DNA from: Chitinophaga niastensis
GTDB lineage: Bacteria; Bacteroidota; Bacteroidia; Chitinophagales; Chitinophagaceae
Direction: 5' to 3'
DNA: 64,000 nt
NCBI RefSeq assembly: GCF_003014755.1
Contig: NZ_PYAW01000009.1
Coordinates: 114,841 to 178,840, forward strand
The position numbers and the translations under genes are program-made. The notes beneath the pieces are model-generated. The model had not been told where the DNA came from and ran no database searches. It saw nothing but the letters and a program-made list of their open reading frames with translations. Shown in pieces: positions 1-7,888 of this stretch; the stretch's first letter is position 1; the number at the start of each line of letters is the position of its first letter.

Positions 1-141
1 TTTCAAATCGGAAGATGTATATGGTTTTTTTAATTTTTCTGTTTTACCTTCTAATTGTTCGATTTGTTGTTCCAAACATTCTATTTCCTGCGGTGAGAAG
101 CAACTTTGGGGACATGACTCTTCTGGTATTGCGTATGCTAT
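1..141 (-). pseudogene. Possible C-terminal fragment of an IS4-type transposase, cut by the left edge
   Basis: A reading frame on the minus strand stays open from about 141 to the left edge (47 codons) and contains the stretch CLEQQIEQLEGKTEKLKKPY. From memory, this resembles the segment just before the conserved ARLGGW region of Bacteroidota IS4-family transposases. There is no start codon near the right end of the frame and a stop lies immediately upstream, so only an internal or C-terminal piece can be present. It abuts the truncated sigma-factor gene, in a different frame. The assignment rests on about 30 residues and is tentative; the sequence to the left of the window would decide it. 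Confidence 0.35.
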
Positions 142-320
142 CTACATAATAACGCGGTAAACAGGTCCTGGATCATTTCTTCTGCCAGCTCTCTGGATCT
201 TACACGCTTACACGCAGCAGTATACAATGCGGCCCAATACCGGTTGTATATTTCCACGAAAGCAGCATTGTTTTCATTTTTGAGCAGCATTACTAATGCA
301 TCATCCGTGTATCCCTCCAT
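138..320 (-). pseudogene. Truncated ECF-type RNA polymerase sigma factor (N-terminal stump)
   Basis: The 60 codons encode the start of an extracytoplasmic-function sigma factor. An opening of the type YTDDALVMLLK is followed by the region 2.1-2.2 pattern AAFVEIYNRYW and by ELAEEMIQDLFTAL. In the family, the core-binding and -10 recognition parts and then region 4 follow, for about 180-200 residues in all. Here translation stops right after region 2.2, and no region 4 is visible in any frame to the left. The protein cannot recognise a -35 element and is almost certainly a remnant. The break coincides with the start of the transposase-like frame, which suggests disruption by an insertion or deletion. 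Confidence 0.6.
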
Positions 321-405
321 ACTTCGCTATATATCTTGGTTGCGTGACCAAAATACTAAAAAAATGTATGGCGGATAGTTCCGGTTATTTTTTTTGAGAT
401 TTATA

Positions 406-413
406 TATATTTG
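406..413 (+). promoter_or_regulatory. Candidate -7 element (TATATTTG) of the AraC-type gene
   Basis: The octamer TATATTTG fits the Bacteroidota -7 consensus TAnnTTTG and lies 47 bases before the start codon at 461. No good -33 TTTG is seen 19-21 bases upstream, so the support is partial. Confidence 0.25.
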
Positions 414-460
414 TCGATCGGATAATTCTGTACACATTAACCTATATCCGTCGGCCTTCA

Positions 461-1288
461 ATGAAAGCGAAAGTATATAAGCCCCATCCTGCGTTGCAGG
501 AATTTGTGAGTTGTATAAGTATTTTTAGTGCAGATTTTACCCAACCTGCTGCACTTTCCAATATATACCGCTTCGTTCCTGCCTATCAACGCTACATTAT
601 TTTTTACCTGGAAGACCCGATTATGGTAATGAAACCAGGTAAGGAGGGATTTGTAAAAAAAGCTACCTGCGTAACCATAGGTCCGCAGGACCAGGCCGTT
701 ACATTGGATATGGGCGCCAAACACCTGGCCCTGTGCATCGCCTTTAAGCCCGGTGGATTATTCCGGTTATTAAAGATACCCATGTCCGAAATGTATGAGC
801 AGGATTTTGATACCCAGCTACTACTGGGTAGTGAGATAGCTGAAATCACAGCGCGATTGAAAGAAGCCGGCGACTGGGATCACATGATAAATATAGTTGA
901 ATGTTATCTCCTTAAAAAAATATCTCAACTAAAGCCTTTGTTACCGGTTGATATAGCTATGAATGAAATGGTAAAGACTTCCGGTAATGTAACCATGGAA
1001 CAATTGGCGGCTCTTTCCTGTTTGAGCCTGCGCCAGTTTGAAAGAAAATGTATGGAACGTCTTGGTATGCCTCCCAAACAATACGCCCGCTTAATCAGGT
1101 TTTGTAAAGCCTACCAGTTAAAAGAACAGTTCCCCCACAAAACCTGGACGGAAATAGCCTATATCAGTGGTTATTACGACCAGATGCACTTTATCCGGGA
1201 TTTCAAAAGATTTGCAGGTATCACGCCTTCATTTATTCAGGAAGAAGAGCTGAAGACCACCATACGCCTCCACGGATTGATGCAATAA
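461..1288 (+). CDS. AraC-family transcriptional regulator
   Basis: This 275-residue DNA-binding regulator has an N-terminal sensor half (about 1-160, beta-rich, of the kind often annotated DUF6597) and a C-terminal AraC double helix-turn-helix at about 165-260. The first helix-turn-helix is near 178-198 (MEQLAALSCLSLRQFERK). The second is near 228-250, with the typical pattern EIAYISGYYDQMHFIRDFKR followed by G-x-TPS. Length and architecture are normal. It stands alone, with a 450-base gap before the next gene, so its target cannot be read from context. Confidence 0.9.
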   Translation: MKAKVYKPHPALQEFVSCISIFSADFTQPAALSNIYRFVPAYQRYIIFYLEDPIMVMKPGKEGFVKKATCVTIGPQDQAVTLDMGAKHLALCIAFKPGGLFRLLKIPMSEMYEQDFDTQLLLGSEIAEITARLKEAGDWDHMINIVECYLLKKISQLKPLLPVDIAMNEMVKTSGNVTMEQLAALSCLSLRQFERKCMERLGMPPKQYARLIRFCKAYQLKEQFPHKTWTEIAYISGYYDQMHFIRDFKRFAGITPSFIQEEELKTTIRLHGLMQ

Positions 1289-1738
1289 TCCTCAAAAATG
1301 TCGCTTTTGTACTATGCACCGGTATATAATCAAGATAGCTTTGCCGTCAGGAAATCAGTTAACTGAATAGCAGATACCTGATGCGAACGCCATTCTAAAT
1401 GCAGGTATAATAATTTATCCAGCGTTAGTTGCCCCAAATTTTGTTACCCGAATAATATTTATATACTGCTCAACAGCCTTGCAGCTGTTGAATCAGGCAG
1501 CACAACATCACCTTACTGTTTACACCAACTCTTATATTGTATTATCAAAGATCTCATTCAATTAAGCACAATGCTTATTCAAAGTCTATTTACCCTTAAT
1601 ATTGTATAAGCCGGCTATTTCCATGGCCGGCAAATTATTTTTTGATGCAGGTATCCACTCTGTTACAGTGAGCGCTCATCTTAAGATTTCGAAAATATTC
1701 TCCGCTATAATTATTACAATTGCGAAACTGACGTCAGT
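1289..1738. other. Intergenic region with two short palindromes, no gene seen
   Basis: No convincing coding sequence lies in these 450 bases. Two copies of GCCGGC (1610-1615 and 1626-1631) can pair and are followed by AAATTATTTTTT, which resembles a weak terminator on the plus strand. The 12-base palindrome ACTGACGTCAGT at 1727-1738 touches the start codon of the next gene and could fold over the initiation site. A palindrome of that size is expected several times by chance in 64 kb. Confidence 0.5.
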
Positions 1739-2644
1739 ATGCGTATTAAATATTATTCCACGTTTATATTCCTTTCTACCTGTTTTTATACAGCCATGGG
1801 CGCTGTTCCGGATACAATTCCTGGTATAATTGCTAATAACGCCCACCCGGAGCTGATTTCAAAGCAGTTTGCTTTTACGGAAGGCCCGGCAGCAGATAAA
1901 AAAGGCAACATTTTTTTTACGGACCAGCCTAATAATAAGATCTGGAAATATGATACTAACGGTAAACTGTCTGTTTTCCTGGAAAAAGCAGGGCGCTCCA
2001 ACGGATTGTATTTTGATGCTAAAGGCAATCTGATAGCCTGTGCCGATGAAAAGGATGAATTGTGGTCCATCTCTCCAAAAGGAAAGGTGACCGTGTTGGT
2101 GAATAATTTTGGCGGTCACCGGCTCAATGGCCCCAACGATGTATGGGTAGCCCCCAACGGCGGTATATATTTTACAGACCCTTATTATCAGCGCGATTAT
2201 TGGGACAGGCAACAACCGGATATAAAAGAACAGAAAGTGTATTACCTGGCGCCTGGTGCTAAAAAGCCTGTGGTGGCGGCTGCCGACATACAAAAGCCCA
2301 ATGGCATCATCGGTACCCGCAATGGCAAATTGGTGTATGTAGCAGATATCGGTGCCGGCAAAATATATAAATACACCGTTAATAAAGACGGCAGCTTGGG
2401 CCACCAGCAGCTATTTGCGGAAAAGTTTACAGATGGCTTTGCACTGGATAACCAGGGGAATTTATACCTCTGCGGTAATGGCATTACAGTTATTAATAAA
2501 GCTGGTAAAGAGATAGGGCATATTGATATTCCGGAGAGCTGGACCGCCAACGCCTGTTTTGGGGGCAGGAACAATGATATTTTATTCATTACTGCCATGC
2601 AGGGGATATATACATTGAAGATGAAGGTGAAAGGAGGAGAGTAA
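1739..2644 (+). CDS. SMP-30/gluconolactonase/LRE family protein, exported
   Basis: The product is a six-bladed beta-propeller lactonase-type protein of 301 residues, a usual length. A signal peptide covers about residues 1-22. Family motifs follow: FTEGPAADKKGNIFFTD (metal-ligand Glu early in the propeller), RSNGLYFDAKGNL, LNGPNDVWVAPNGGIYFTDP and KPNGIIG. The conserved Glu, Asn and Asp positions are those that hold the divalent cation in this family. Members hydrolyse sugar lactones such as gluconolactone, but many have unknown substrates. Here the protein is predicted to be periplasmic and no sugar-oxidising gene is adjacent, so the substrate is open. Confidence 0.85.
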   Translation: MRIKYYSTFIFLSTCFYTAMGAVPDTIPGIIANNAHPELISKQFAFTEGPAADKKGNIFFTDQPNNKIWKYDTNGKLSVFLEKAGRSNGLYFDAKGNLIACADEKDELWSISPKGKVTVLVNNFGGHRLNGPNDVWVAPNGGIYFTDPYYQRDYWDRQQPDIKEQKVYYLAPGAKKPVVAAADIQKPNGIIGTRNGKLVYVADIGAGKIYKYTVNKDGSLGHQQLFAEKFTDGFALDNQGNLYLCGNGITVINKAGKEIGHIDIPESWTANACFGGRNNDILFITAMQGIYTLKMKVKGGE

Positions 2645-2706
2645 GAATTCGTAATATTGCGGTTTGAAAGCTTTTACAGCTGTTTTGTGATACTAAAATT
2701 ATTGTT

Positions 2707-3069
2707 ATGTCAGTTGCCATGGATATCATGCGTGCGCTGGATCCTGCAGGATTGGAGCGGTTTAAAATTAACCTGGACACCCCGGTACAACCGGAAAAAA
2801 TAGGAGAGGTGTGGACATTAAAAGTGGTTCCTTTTGAAAGCACTGAAGTAAGCAGAAAGGAATTTAATAAGTTGTTCGATAATAATAAAACGTCAAAATC
2901 CTGGGTAGTGGAAAATAAGGCAGAAGCTATTGCCGTAGTGGAAGAACTGTACCAGCAGTACCAGGATAAATTGTTGCAGCCCTTTAACGAAGCACAACTG
3001 AACATCGCAGATTACCCTGCTACCGGCCGGTATTCCATCCTTATTCATGTAAGGGATATCTGGGCATAG
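2707..3069 (+). CDS. Hypothetical protein, 120 residues
   Basis: I do not recognise the family. The predicted protein is soluble, without signal peptide or membrane segment. It has an amphipathic helical stretch around residues 75-100 (AEAIAVVEELYQQYQDKLL) and ends with a beta-like segment (RYSILIHVRDIWA). It starts 62 bases after the gluconolactonase-like gene on the same strand and may be co-transcribed. Normal codon use and the absence of a competing frame support it as a real gene. The ATG at 2707 is the first; the downstream ATGs at 2719 and 2728 are possible. Confidence 0.65.
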   Translation: MSVAMDIMRALDPAGLERFKINLDTPVQPEKIGEVWTLKVVPFESTEVSRKEFNKLFDNNKTSKSWVVENKAEAIAVVEELYQQYQDKLLQPFNEAQLNIADYPATGRYSILIHVRDIWA

Positions 3070-3144
3070 CAGCATCGTTCCTGTCAATCAGCAAATTTTT
3101 TTGCTGGTTGATATGGAAAAAATTAATGGTTGCATCTGTAAAGC

Positions 3145-3786
3145 ATGTTGTTTTCAAAACTCTTACCGCTTTGTTTTGCCTGGTTGCTATTTACGGCCTC
3201 CTTAACCGGTTGTAAAGAAAAGAAAACGGCACCTTCCAAAGCAGCACCTGCTCCTGAGCGGCTTCCTTACGCAGCAGCACCTGATAAAGAAAAACTACAT
3301 CAAAAAGTGATAGCGCTGCGGGAGTACGCGCAAACGCATGGTTATAGCACCCGTTATGCCTTCTTCATTGATTTCGGTGTTTTTTCCGGTGGCAAACGAT
3401 TTATATGTTATGACCTGGAGCATAATAAAACGCTGAGTACCGGACTGGTGGCTCACGGGCAGGGGCCCGACTTCAGGGCCGAGGTAGTGCCTTTTTCCAA
3501 TGAGGTAGGTAGTCTTTGTTCTTCGTTAGGCAAATACCGGATCGGCACTAAGTACAGCGGCCGCTTTGGTACTGCTTATAAGCTGCACGGATTAGACAAG
3601 ACCAATAGTAATGCTTTTGATCGTTTTGTAGTGCTGCACAGTCATGTTTGTGTGCCGGGAACAGCGCAGGATATGGGCATCTGCCGGAGTGATGGTTGTC
3701 CTACTTTAAATCCGGCTTATTTTGCTACCTTGCAACCTTACCTGGATCAGTCAGACAAACCGGTTCTCCTCTGGATCTATCATTGA
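3145..3786 (+). CDS. Murein L,D-transpeptidase catalytic domain lipoprotein (YkuD_2 type)
   Basis: A lipoprotein signal ends at TASLTGC (Cys23), so the protein should be anchored in the envelope. The C-terminal half matches the YkuD_2 class of L,D-transpeptidase-like domains: GKYRIGTKYSGRFGTAYKLHG, then LHSHV (His165/His167) and SDGCPTL with the candidate nucleophile Cys185. The His-(x)n-S-x-G-C spacing is as expected for an enzyme that makes or edits peptidoglycan cross-links through an acyl-Cys intermediate. The length of 213 residues is normal. The actual reaction has not been established for most YkuD_2 members. Confidence 0.8.
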   Translation: MLFSKLLPLCFAWLLFTASLTGCKEKKTAPSKAAPAPERLPYAAAPDKEKLHQKVIALREYAQTHGYSTRYAFFIDFGVFSGGKRFICYDLEHNKTLSTGLVAHGQGPDFRAEVVPFSNEVGSLCSSLGKYRIGTKYSGRFGTAYKLHGLDKTNSNAFDRFVVLHSHVCVPGTAQDMGICRSDGCPTLNPAYFATLQPYLDQSDKPVLLWIYH

Positions 3787-3854
3787 TCGCCTAATTGATA
3801 CATATCATAATACCACAACATCTCCCGTAGGGAGAATATATCGGGAGTAGAATT

Positions 3855-4385
3855 TTATTTGCTGAGTGGCAAATCAATTTTCAGCAGCAGATCTGTTTGT
3901 TCATCGGTACCCAAAGTAAAGGTATGGGTGCCAAATTCCACCAATCCATTTCTTTTATAAAAGCCAATTGCGTTTGTATTTTTTTCCCAAACGCCTAACC
4001 ACAAATAAGGGGCCCTGGCTTGCCTGGCTATTTCGAGGGCTCTTTCGAAAAGTTGCTGACCTACTTTTTTCCCCTGAAATGCCTTCAGCACATAGATCCT
4101 TTCTATTTCTATGGCCTGCCAGTTTTTCCGGTCTGTTTGCGCATCTTTGAAATTTAATTTTATATAACCAATGGCCTGCGTGTTTAGCATCGCAAAATGG
4201 AATTCGGAATTGGGATTGGTCATTTCCGCTGTCAGGTTTTGGATACTGAAATTTTCCTGGAGATATTGCTCCATGTTTTCTACCGTATTTACAGCAGCAT
4301 ATGTTTCCAGAAAGCTTTGTTTACCAATTTGTTGTAATAGCTCTACCTCAGCGGTGATGGCGGGTACGATAAGAATACTGTTCAT
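3855..4385 (-). CDS. GNAT-family N-acetyltransferase
   Basis: This 176-residue cytoplasmic acetyltransferase shows the central GNAT motifs. IEIERIYVLKAFQGKKVGQQL is broken here by the acetyl-CoA pyrophosphate loop Q-x-x-K-V-G-Q (near 110-116), and WLGVWEKNTNAIGFYKRNG follows near 138-155. The end FGTHTFTLGTDEQTDLLL is typical of the subgroup that resembles spermidine/spermine or ribosomal-protein acetyltransferases. The substrate cannot be told from sequence. It is a single gene convergent with the L,D-transpeptidase gene. Confidence 0.85.
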   Translation of the reverse strand: MNSILIVPAITAEVELLQQIGKQSFLETYAAVNTVENMEQYLQENFSIQNLTAEMTNPNSEFHFAMLNTQAIGYIKLNFKDAQTDRKNWQAIEIERIYVLKAFQGKKVGQQLFERALEIARQARAPYLWLGVWEKNTNAIGFYKRNGLVEFGTHTFTLGTDEQTDLLLKIDLPLSK

Positions 4386-4436
4386 TTATAGCCTGTTTAT
4401 AAATAATGCCTTTAAATTTACATAAATATCTGGTGT

Positions 4437-5117
4437 ATGTTGTTATTAAAGAAGATCATTTTAGTTGTATTACCGGTTGCTATTGTTGCTGGTGGTGTAT
4501 TGGCAAAAGATAAATTATTTGTTGGTAAAAGTATTGTAAAACAATTGTCTGCTGCCAAGGCTGATATACACGAAGGAGATATTATATTTCAGATTTCTGA
4601 GTCGGAATTAAGCACGGCTATTCAGTTGGCTACACATTCGAAGTATAGCCATTGCGGAATAATTTTTAAGGAAAAAGATGATCAGTTGTATGTCTATGAA
4701 GCATTGCAGCCGGTTCGTTTTACACCTTTGGCAACATGGATAGCACGTGGAAAGGATAAACATTTTGTTATCAAACGCCTCAAAAATGCGGGTACGGTGA
4801 TCACGCCTTCAGTGATAGATAAAATGAAAGAAGCAGGGAAGAGATTCGATGGTAAAGATTACGATTTTTATTTTGGCTGGTCAGATGAAAGAATGTACTG
4901 TTCAGAGCTGGTGTGGAAAATTTATAAAGAAGCTACTGGCCTGGAAGTAGGCGTGTTGCAGCCTTTAAAGGATTTCGATTTGAGCAGTGCGCCTGTTAAA
5001 AAGAAGATGAAAGAAATTTATGGAGATCATATTCCTGCAACGGAAAAAATCATTTCTCCTGTGAGTATGTTTAATTCACCATTACTGGTAACGGTGATGG
5101 ATGATAGTACAAAGTAA
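4437..5117 (+). CDS. YiiX/YebB-like permuted NlpC/P60 cysteine hydrolase
   Basis: The 226-residue protein begins with a hydrophobic signal or anchor (about 1-23) and then shows a circularly permuted papain-like fold. GDIIFQIS leads into KYSHCGIIF with the putative catalytic His72, the acidic residue lies in YVYEAL, and the nucleophile Cys155 is in MYCSELVWKIY. The order His before Cys is the hallmark of the permuted NlpC/P60 (YiiX/YebB) group, thought to act as amidases on envelope or lipid substrates. A strong bidirectional terminator follows 32 bases downstream. Confidence 0.85.
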   Translation: MLLLKKIILVVLPVAIVAGGVLAKDKLFVGKSIVKQLSAAKADIHEGDIIFQISESELSTAIQLATHSKYSHCGIIFKEKDDQLYVYEALQPVRFTPLATWIARGKDKHFVIKRLKNAGTVITPSVIDKMKEAGKRFDGKDYDFYFGWSDERMYCSELVWKIYKEATGLEVGVLQPLKDFDLSSAPVKKKMKEIYGDHIPATEKIISPVSMFNSPLLVTVMDDSTK

Positions 5118-5148
5118 GACAAGGAGCATAGACGAAAGAAATAATTGT

Positions 5149-5197
5149 AAAAAATCTGCCCAATGCTCCTGGTAAGAAAGGATTGGGCAGATTTTTT
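5149..5197. terminator. Bidirectional intrinsic terminator
   Basis: A perfect 16-base inverted repeat (arms 5149-5164 and 5182-5197, core TCTGCCCAAT) has A6 at the start and T8 at the end. It can therefore terminate both the YiiX-like gene on the plus strand and the SRPBCC gene on the minus strand, which converge here. Confidence 0.9.
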
Positions 5198-5212
5198 TTG
5201 TCAGGAGAATAA

Positions 5213-5647
5213 TTATGCGGCTTTCTCCAGATACTCCGGCAAACTCTTGCCAATAATATATTCCCAACCGCCGGCAAAACTTTCTACTGCAAAAGCACTG
5301 TCGATGGTAGATGGGAAGCTGTGCAAGCCCGCATGGGTGAGCTTCAGTTTCGTTTTGTTTCCTTCCGGAAATAATTCCCATGTTAAATGAGAATCGCCTT
5401 CATAGCCTTTGTATCTCCAGCTGTAACTAAGTTTTTTGCCAGATATAACTTCTGTTATTTTACACAGATGCACATAAGTTGTATCATCTTTTGATCCTGT
5501 AAAAGTAAACTCAAATCCTACTTTGGGCTCAAATGCAGTAATGTCAAAATACCATTGTTTCATTTTGTCTTTGTCTGTAATGGCTTCCCACACAGCTTTT
5601 GAAGGCGCATTCAGCATACGTTCAATTACAAAAGGTTCGTTACTCAT
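5213..5647 (-). CDS. SRPBCC (AHSA1/START-like) domain protein
   Basis: This 144-residue protein of the Aha1/SRPBCC ligand-binding fold starts with FVIERMLNAPSKAVWEAIT. It contains MKQWYFDITAFEPKVGFEFTF broken by loops, and it ends with the long C-terminal helix FAGGWEYIIGKSLPEYLEK. The ATG at 5647 is preferred to an in-frame TTG six bases upstream. It lies 35 bases downstream of the ArsR gene on the same strand. An ArsR regulator followed by an AHSA1 protein is a very common bacterial pair. The ligand is unknown. Confidence 0.85.
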   Translation of the reverse strand: MSNEPFVIERMLNAPSKAVWEAITDKDKMKQWYFDITAFEPKVGFEFTFTGSKDDTTYVHLCKITEVISGKKLSYSWRYKGYEGDSHLTWELFPEGNKTKLKLTHAGLHSFPSTIDSAFAVESFAGGWEYIIGKSLPEYLEKAA

Positions 5648-5682
5648 GATCAATTTATTTAAAGATGAATATGGCGGTATTG

Positions 5683-6012
5683 TTATCCCTTTTTTTTGCG
5701 GGGCTTTTGCTCTTTTGCCAGGAAGTCTTCCAGTGAATCCAGCTTTTTAGACCAGAAGGCATGGTATTGCGCTGTCCAGTCGGCCACCGCTTTTAATTTG
5801 CGCAAGTCCGCACTGCAATGGCGTTCCCTGCCTGTTTGTTTGATCGTTATTAGCCCGCATTCCGTCAGGATCCGGATGTGTTTGGATATGGCCGGTCTGC
5901 TGATATCAAAGTTATCGGCAATGGCATTGAGGTTTAACGACGTTTTCGCCAGTAAACCAATAATTTCTCTCCTGGTAGGATCTGCTATCGCCTGAAATAC
6001 ATCTCTTCTCAC
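5683..6012 (-). CDS. ArsR-family winged-helix transcriptional repressor
   Basis: The 109-residue regulator begins RRDVFQAIADPTRREI, the usual start of this ArsR branch, and carries a winged helix with recognition region FDISRPAISKHIRIL. It ends with the FWSKKLDSLEDFL helix typical of members paired with AHSA1 proteins. I place the start at a GTG (6010-6012). The longer in-frame extension would be translated from the operator-like repeats at 6033-6072, which makes it implausible. No metal-binding Cys pair is seen, so metal sensing is not implied. Two palindromes at its own promoter suggest autoregulation. Confidence 0.85.
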   Translation of the reverse strand: MRRDVFQAIADPTRREIIGLLAKTSLNLNAIADNFDISRPAISKHIRILTECGLITIKQTGRERHCSADLRKLKAVADWTAQYHAFWSKKLDSLEDFLAKEQKPRKKKG

Positions 6013-6032
6013 TAAATATTGTTTTATATTAG

Positions 6033-6078
6033 GTAACCATTTGGTTACAAATATAAGTAACCATTTAGTTACGTAAAA
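6033..6078 (-). promoter_or_regulatory. ArsR promoter with two tandem operator palindromes
   Basis: Two copies of a 16-base palindrome, GTAACCATTTGGTTAC (6033-6048, arms perfect) and GTAACCATTTAGTTAC (6057-6072, one mismatch), lie 24 bases apart. Between them, read on the minus strand, is TATATTTG (6048-6055), an exact -7 element, with TTTT as a weak -33 about 19 bases upstream. One palindrome fills the spacer and the other sits at the expected transcription start, the classic layout for a dimeric repressor. The regulator and the SRPBCC gene would be the controlled operon. Confidence 0.75.
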
Positions 6079-6159
6079 TTTTTTTTTCAGATAGCAGGCA
6101 TTTCTTTGAGGTGAACGAGTATTTTGTGGTGTTATTTTAATTATAAATGCACATTCCAC

Positions 6160-6930
6160 ATGATGATCAAACGACCATTTATTATACTCGTTATTAGCCT
6201 GCTGACAGGCGTTACTGCTGCCGCCCAGTCAAAAAAACTAAATATCGTTTTTATTGGTAATAGTATTACCCATGGCGCCGGGCTGGCCAATCCACTTACG
6301 GATGCCCCGCCGGTACAGGCTTGCAACTGGCTGAGGGAAAAAATGCCGGCTATGCAGGTGGCATATAGTAACCAGGGCGTGAGCGGGGCCACCACCGTAG
6401 ATTTCCTGCCGGCTACCAATTCCTTGTTTAATAATGTTATTAAAGCGGCTAACACATTTAAAAGTGATAAAGATGCAACGCTCGTCTTTTCCATGATATT
6501 GGGCACCAATGATAGCGCCAGTGAAGGCCCTAATGGTTCTCCCGTATCACCGGCCGATTATGAAGCCAATGTAAAAATTATCATGAACCGTTTACTGGCA
6601 GATTATCCGGGTTGTATCATCATCCTGCATCGTCCCATCTGGTATAGCCCCAACACGCAAAATGGCGCCAGGTACCTGGTAGAAGGGTTAGCCAGGCTAC
6701 AAAGCTATTTTCCTGTACTGGATAAAATAGTGAAAGATTACCAGCTTACCAATCCCAAACAGGTTTTCAGCGGAGATGTGAAAGGCTTTGCTTACTTTAA
6801 AAAACATCCGGAATTTTTTCAACAGGAGCAGGGCAAAGCAGGTATTTTCCTATTGCATCCCAATGAAAAAGGCGCGGCTGCATTGGGACTATTATGGGGA
6901 AAAGCTATAAAAAACAGGTTATCTATCTGA
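6160..6930 (+). CDS. SGNH/GDSL-family hydrolase, exported
   Basis: After a signal peptide (about 1-22, ending TAAAQ) comes SGNH block I, VFIGNSITHGAG, with the candidate nucleophile Ser35, then GVSGAT (block II) and GTNDSAS (block III). Near the C-terminus is FLLHPNEKG, which gives the catalytic His. The Asp normally three residues before that His is not there (FLLH instead of DxxH), so the triad may be incomplete or the Asp may come from elsewhere. The ATG at 6160 is chosen because it gives a clean signal peptide. The substrate is probably an acyl group on a carbohydrate, by analogy only. Confidence 0.8.
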   Translation: MMIKRPFIILVISLLTGVTAAAQSKKLNIVFIGNSITHGAGLANPLTDAPPVQACNWLREKMPAMQVAYSNQGVSGATTVDFLPATNSLFNNVIKAANTFKSDKDATLVFSMILGTNDSASEGPNGSPVSPADYEANVKIIMNRLLADYPGCIIILHRPIWYSPNTQNGARYLVEGLARLQSYFPVLDKIVKDYQLTNPKQVFSGDVKGFAYFKKHPEFFQQEQGKAGIFLLHPNEKGAAALGLLWGKAIKNRLSI

Positions 6931-6949
6931 TTAATAAACCTGCTATCAA

Positions 6950-7846
6950 ATGAAAGCTGACATTACCTTATTACACTCCTTACTGTTGCCCGGCTTCCCT
7001 TCAGGATCAGCCATTGAATATCATGAAGGGAATATATACCTCATCGGGGATGATGCCTGTGATATTCTGGTGTTGGATACCGCCTATAACAAAGTCACTG
7101 CCATTCCATTATTTGATGCGCCGGAGAAAAGAATACCCAAAACAGAAAAAGCAGATTTCGAAGCATCGGTGATCGTGAACCTGTCCGGTAAAACCTACTT
7201 GATGGTGTTAGGCTCTGCCGCTACAGAAAAGCGGAAAAAATTAATCCTGGTTCCGCTATTGGAAGCAGCATACACACCTTTTCTTACCGCAGCTTACCCC
7301 GATGAATTTATACAGCAGTTAAGTAAAAAGGGGATTCATGAATTAAATATAGAAGGGGCTACTGCTATCCACGATGCCCTTGTTTTAAGTAACCGTGGCA
7401 ATGAAACGCATCCGGTAAACCACCTGATCTTCACCACGCCTGATTTCTGGCAGCAAGGTGCAGGAAAGGTGATGTTCGTAGTACCATTAACGTTACTAAC
7501 GTCCACGCCTGTATTTACGGGCGTATCTGAATTGTGTTATGTGGGAGAAAAAGACCTGTTGTTGCTGAGCCTGTCCAGCGAAGCTACCACCAATGCCTAC
7601 GATGATGGGGCCATCGGAGATAGTTATATCGGCTGGATCAACGGGATCTCTCAAAAGCTTCATCTGCCCACACTTGCATTAGATGGACTCATCAATTTGC
7701 CGGCCATCAGTGATGATTTTAAAGGCGAAAAAATTGAAGGTCTCTGCCTGGAACGCATCAGTGGCAATGAATTGCTCCTTCACCTGGTATCCGATAACGA
7801 TAGCGGAGAGAGCCGCCTGTTTAAGGTGGCAATGACATTTCAATAG
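6950..7846 (+). CDS. Beta-propeller protein of unknown function (DUF6929-like)
   Basis: The 298-residue protein has no signal peptide. Its repeated strand patterns, such as GNIYLIGDDACDILVLD, KADFEASVIV and EGATAIHDALVLSNRG, resemble phytase- or esterase-like beta-propellers, and I believe it belongs to the group annotated DUF6929. KGEKIEGLCLERI near residue 260 is the type of loop that binds calcium in such propellers. It starts 19 bases after the SGNH hydrolase gene on the same strand, so the two are probably co-transcribed. No function is established. Confidence 0.65.
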   Translation: MKADITLLHSLLLPGFPSGSAIEYHEGNIYLIGDDACDILVLDTAYNKVTAIPLFDAPEKRIPKTEKADFEASVIVNLSGKTYLMVLGSAATEKRKKLILVPLLEAAYTPFLTAAYPDEFIQQLSKKGIHELNIEGATAIHDALVLSNRGNETHPVNHLIFTTPDFWQQGAGKVMFVVPLTLLTSTPVFTGVSELCYVGEKDLLLLSLSSEATTNAYDDGAIGDSYIGWINGISQKLHLPTLALDGLINLPAISDDFKGEKIEGLCLERISGNELLLHLVSDNDSGESRLFKVAMTFQ

Positions 7847-7888
7847 TGTTGCCTTTTTGATTTATCCCAAAATTAATACCTTCGCACT

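Noticed and set aside
1727..1738. 12-base palindrome touching the start codon at 1739 as a specific operator
   Set aside because: A single palindrome of this length is expected by chance many times in 64 kb, and no promoter pair surrounds it.
1602..1829. A 75-codon frame before and into the gluconolactonase-like gene
   Set aside because: It overlaps the signal-peptide region of a clear gene in another frame and has no family features.
1859..2404. A 181-codon minus-strand frame opposite the gluconolactonase-like gene
   Set aside because: It is a shadow of a recognised gene, with a composition typical of antisense frames.
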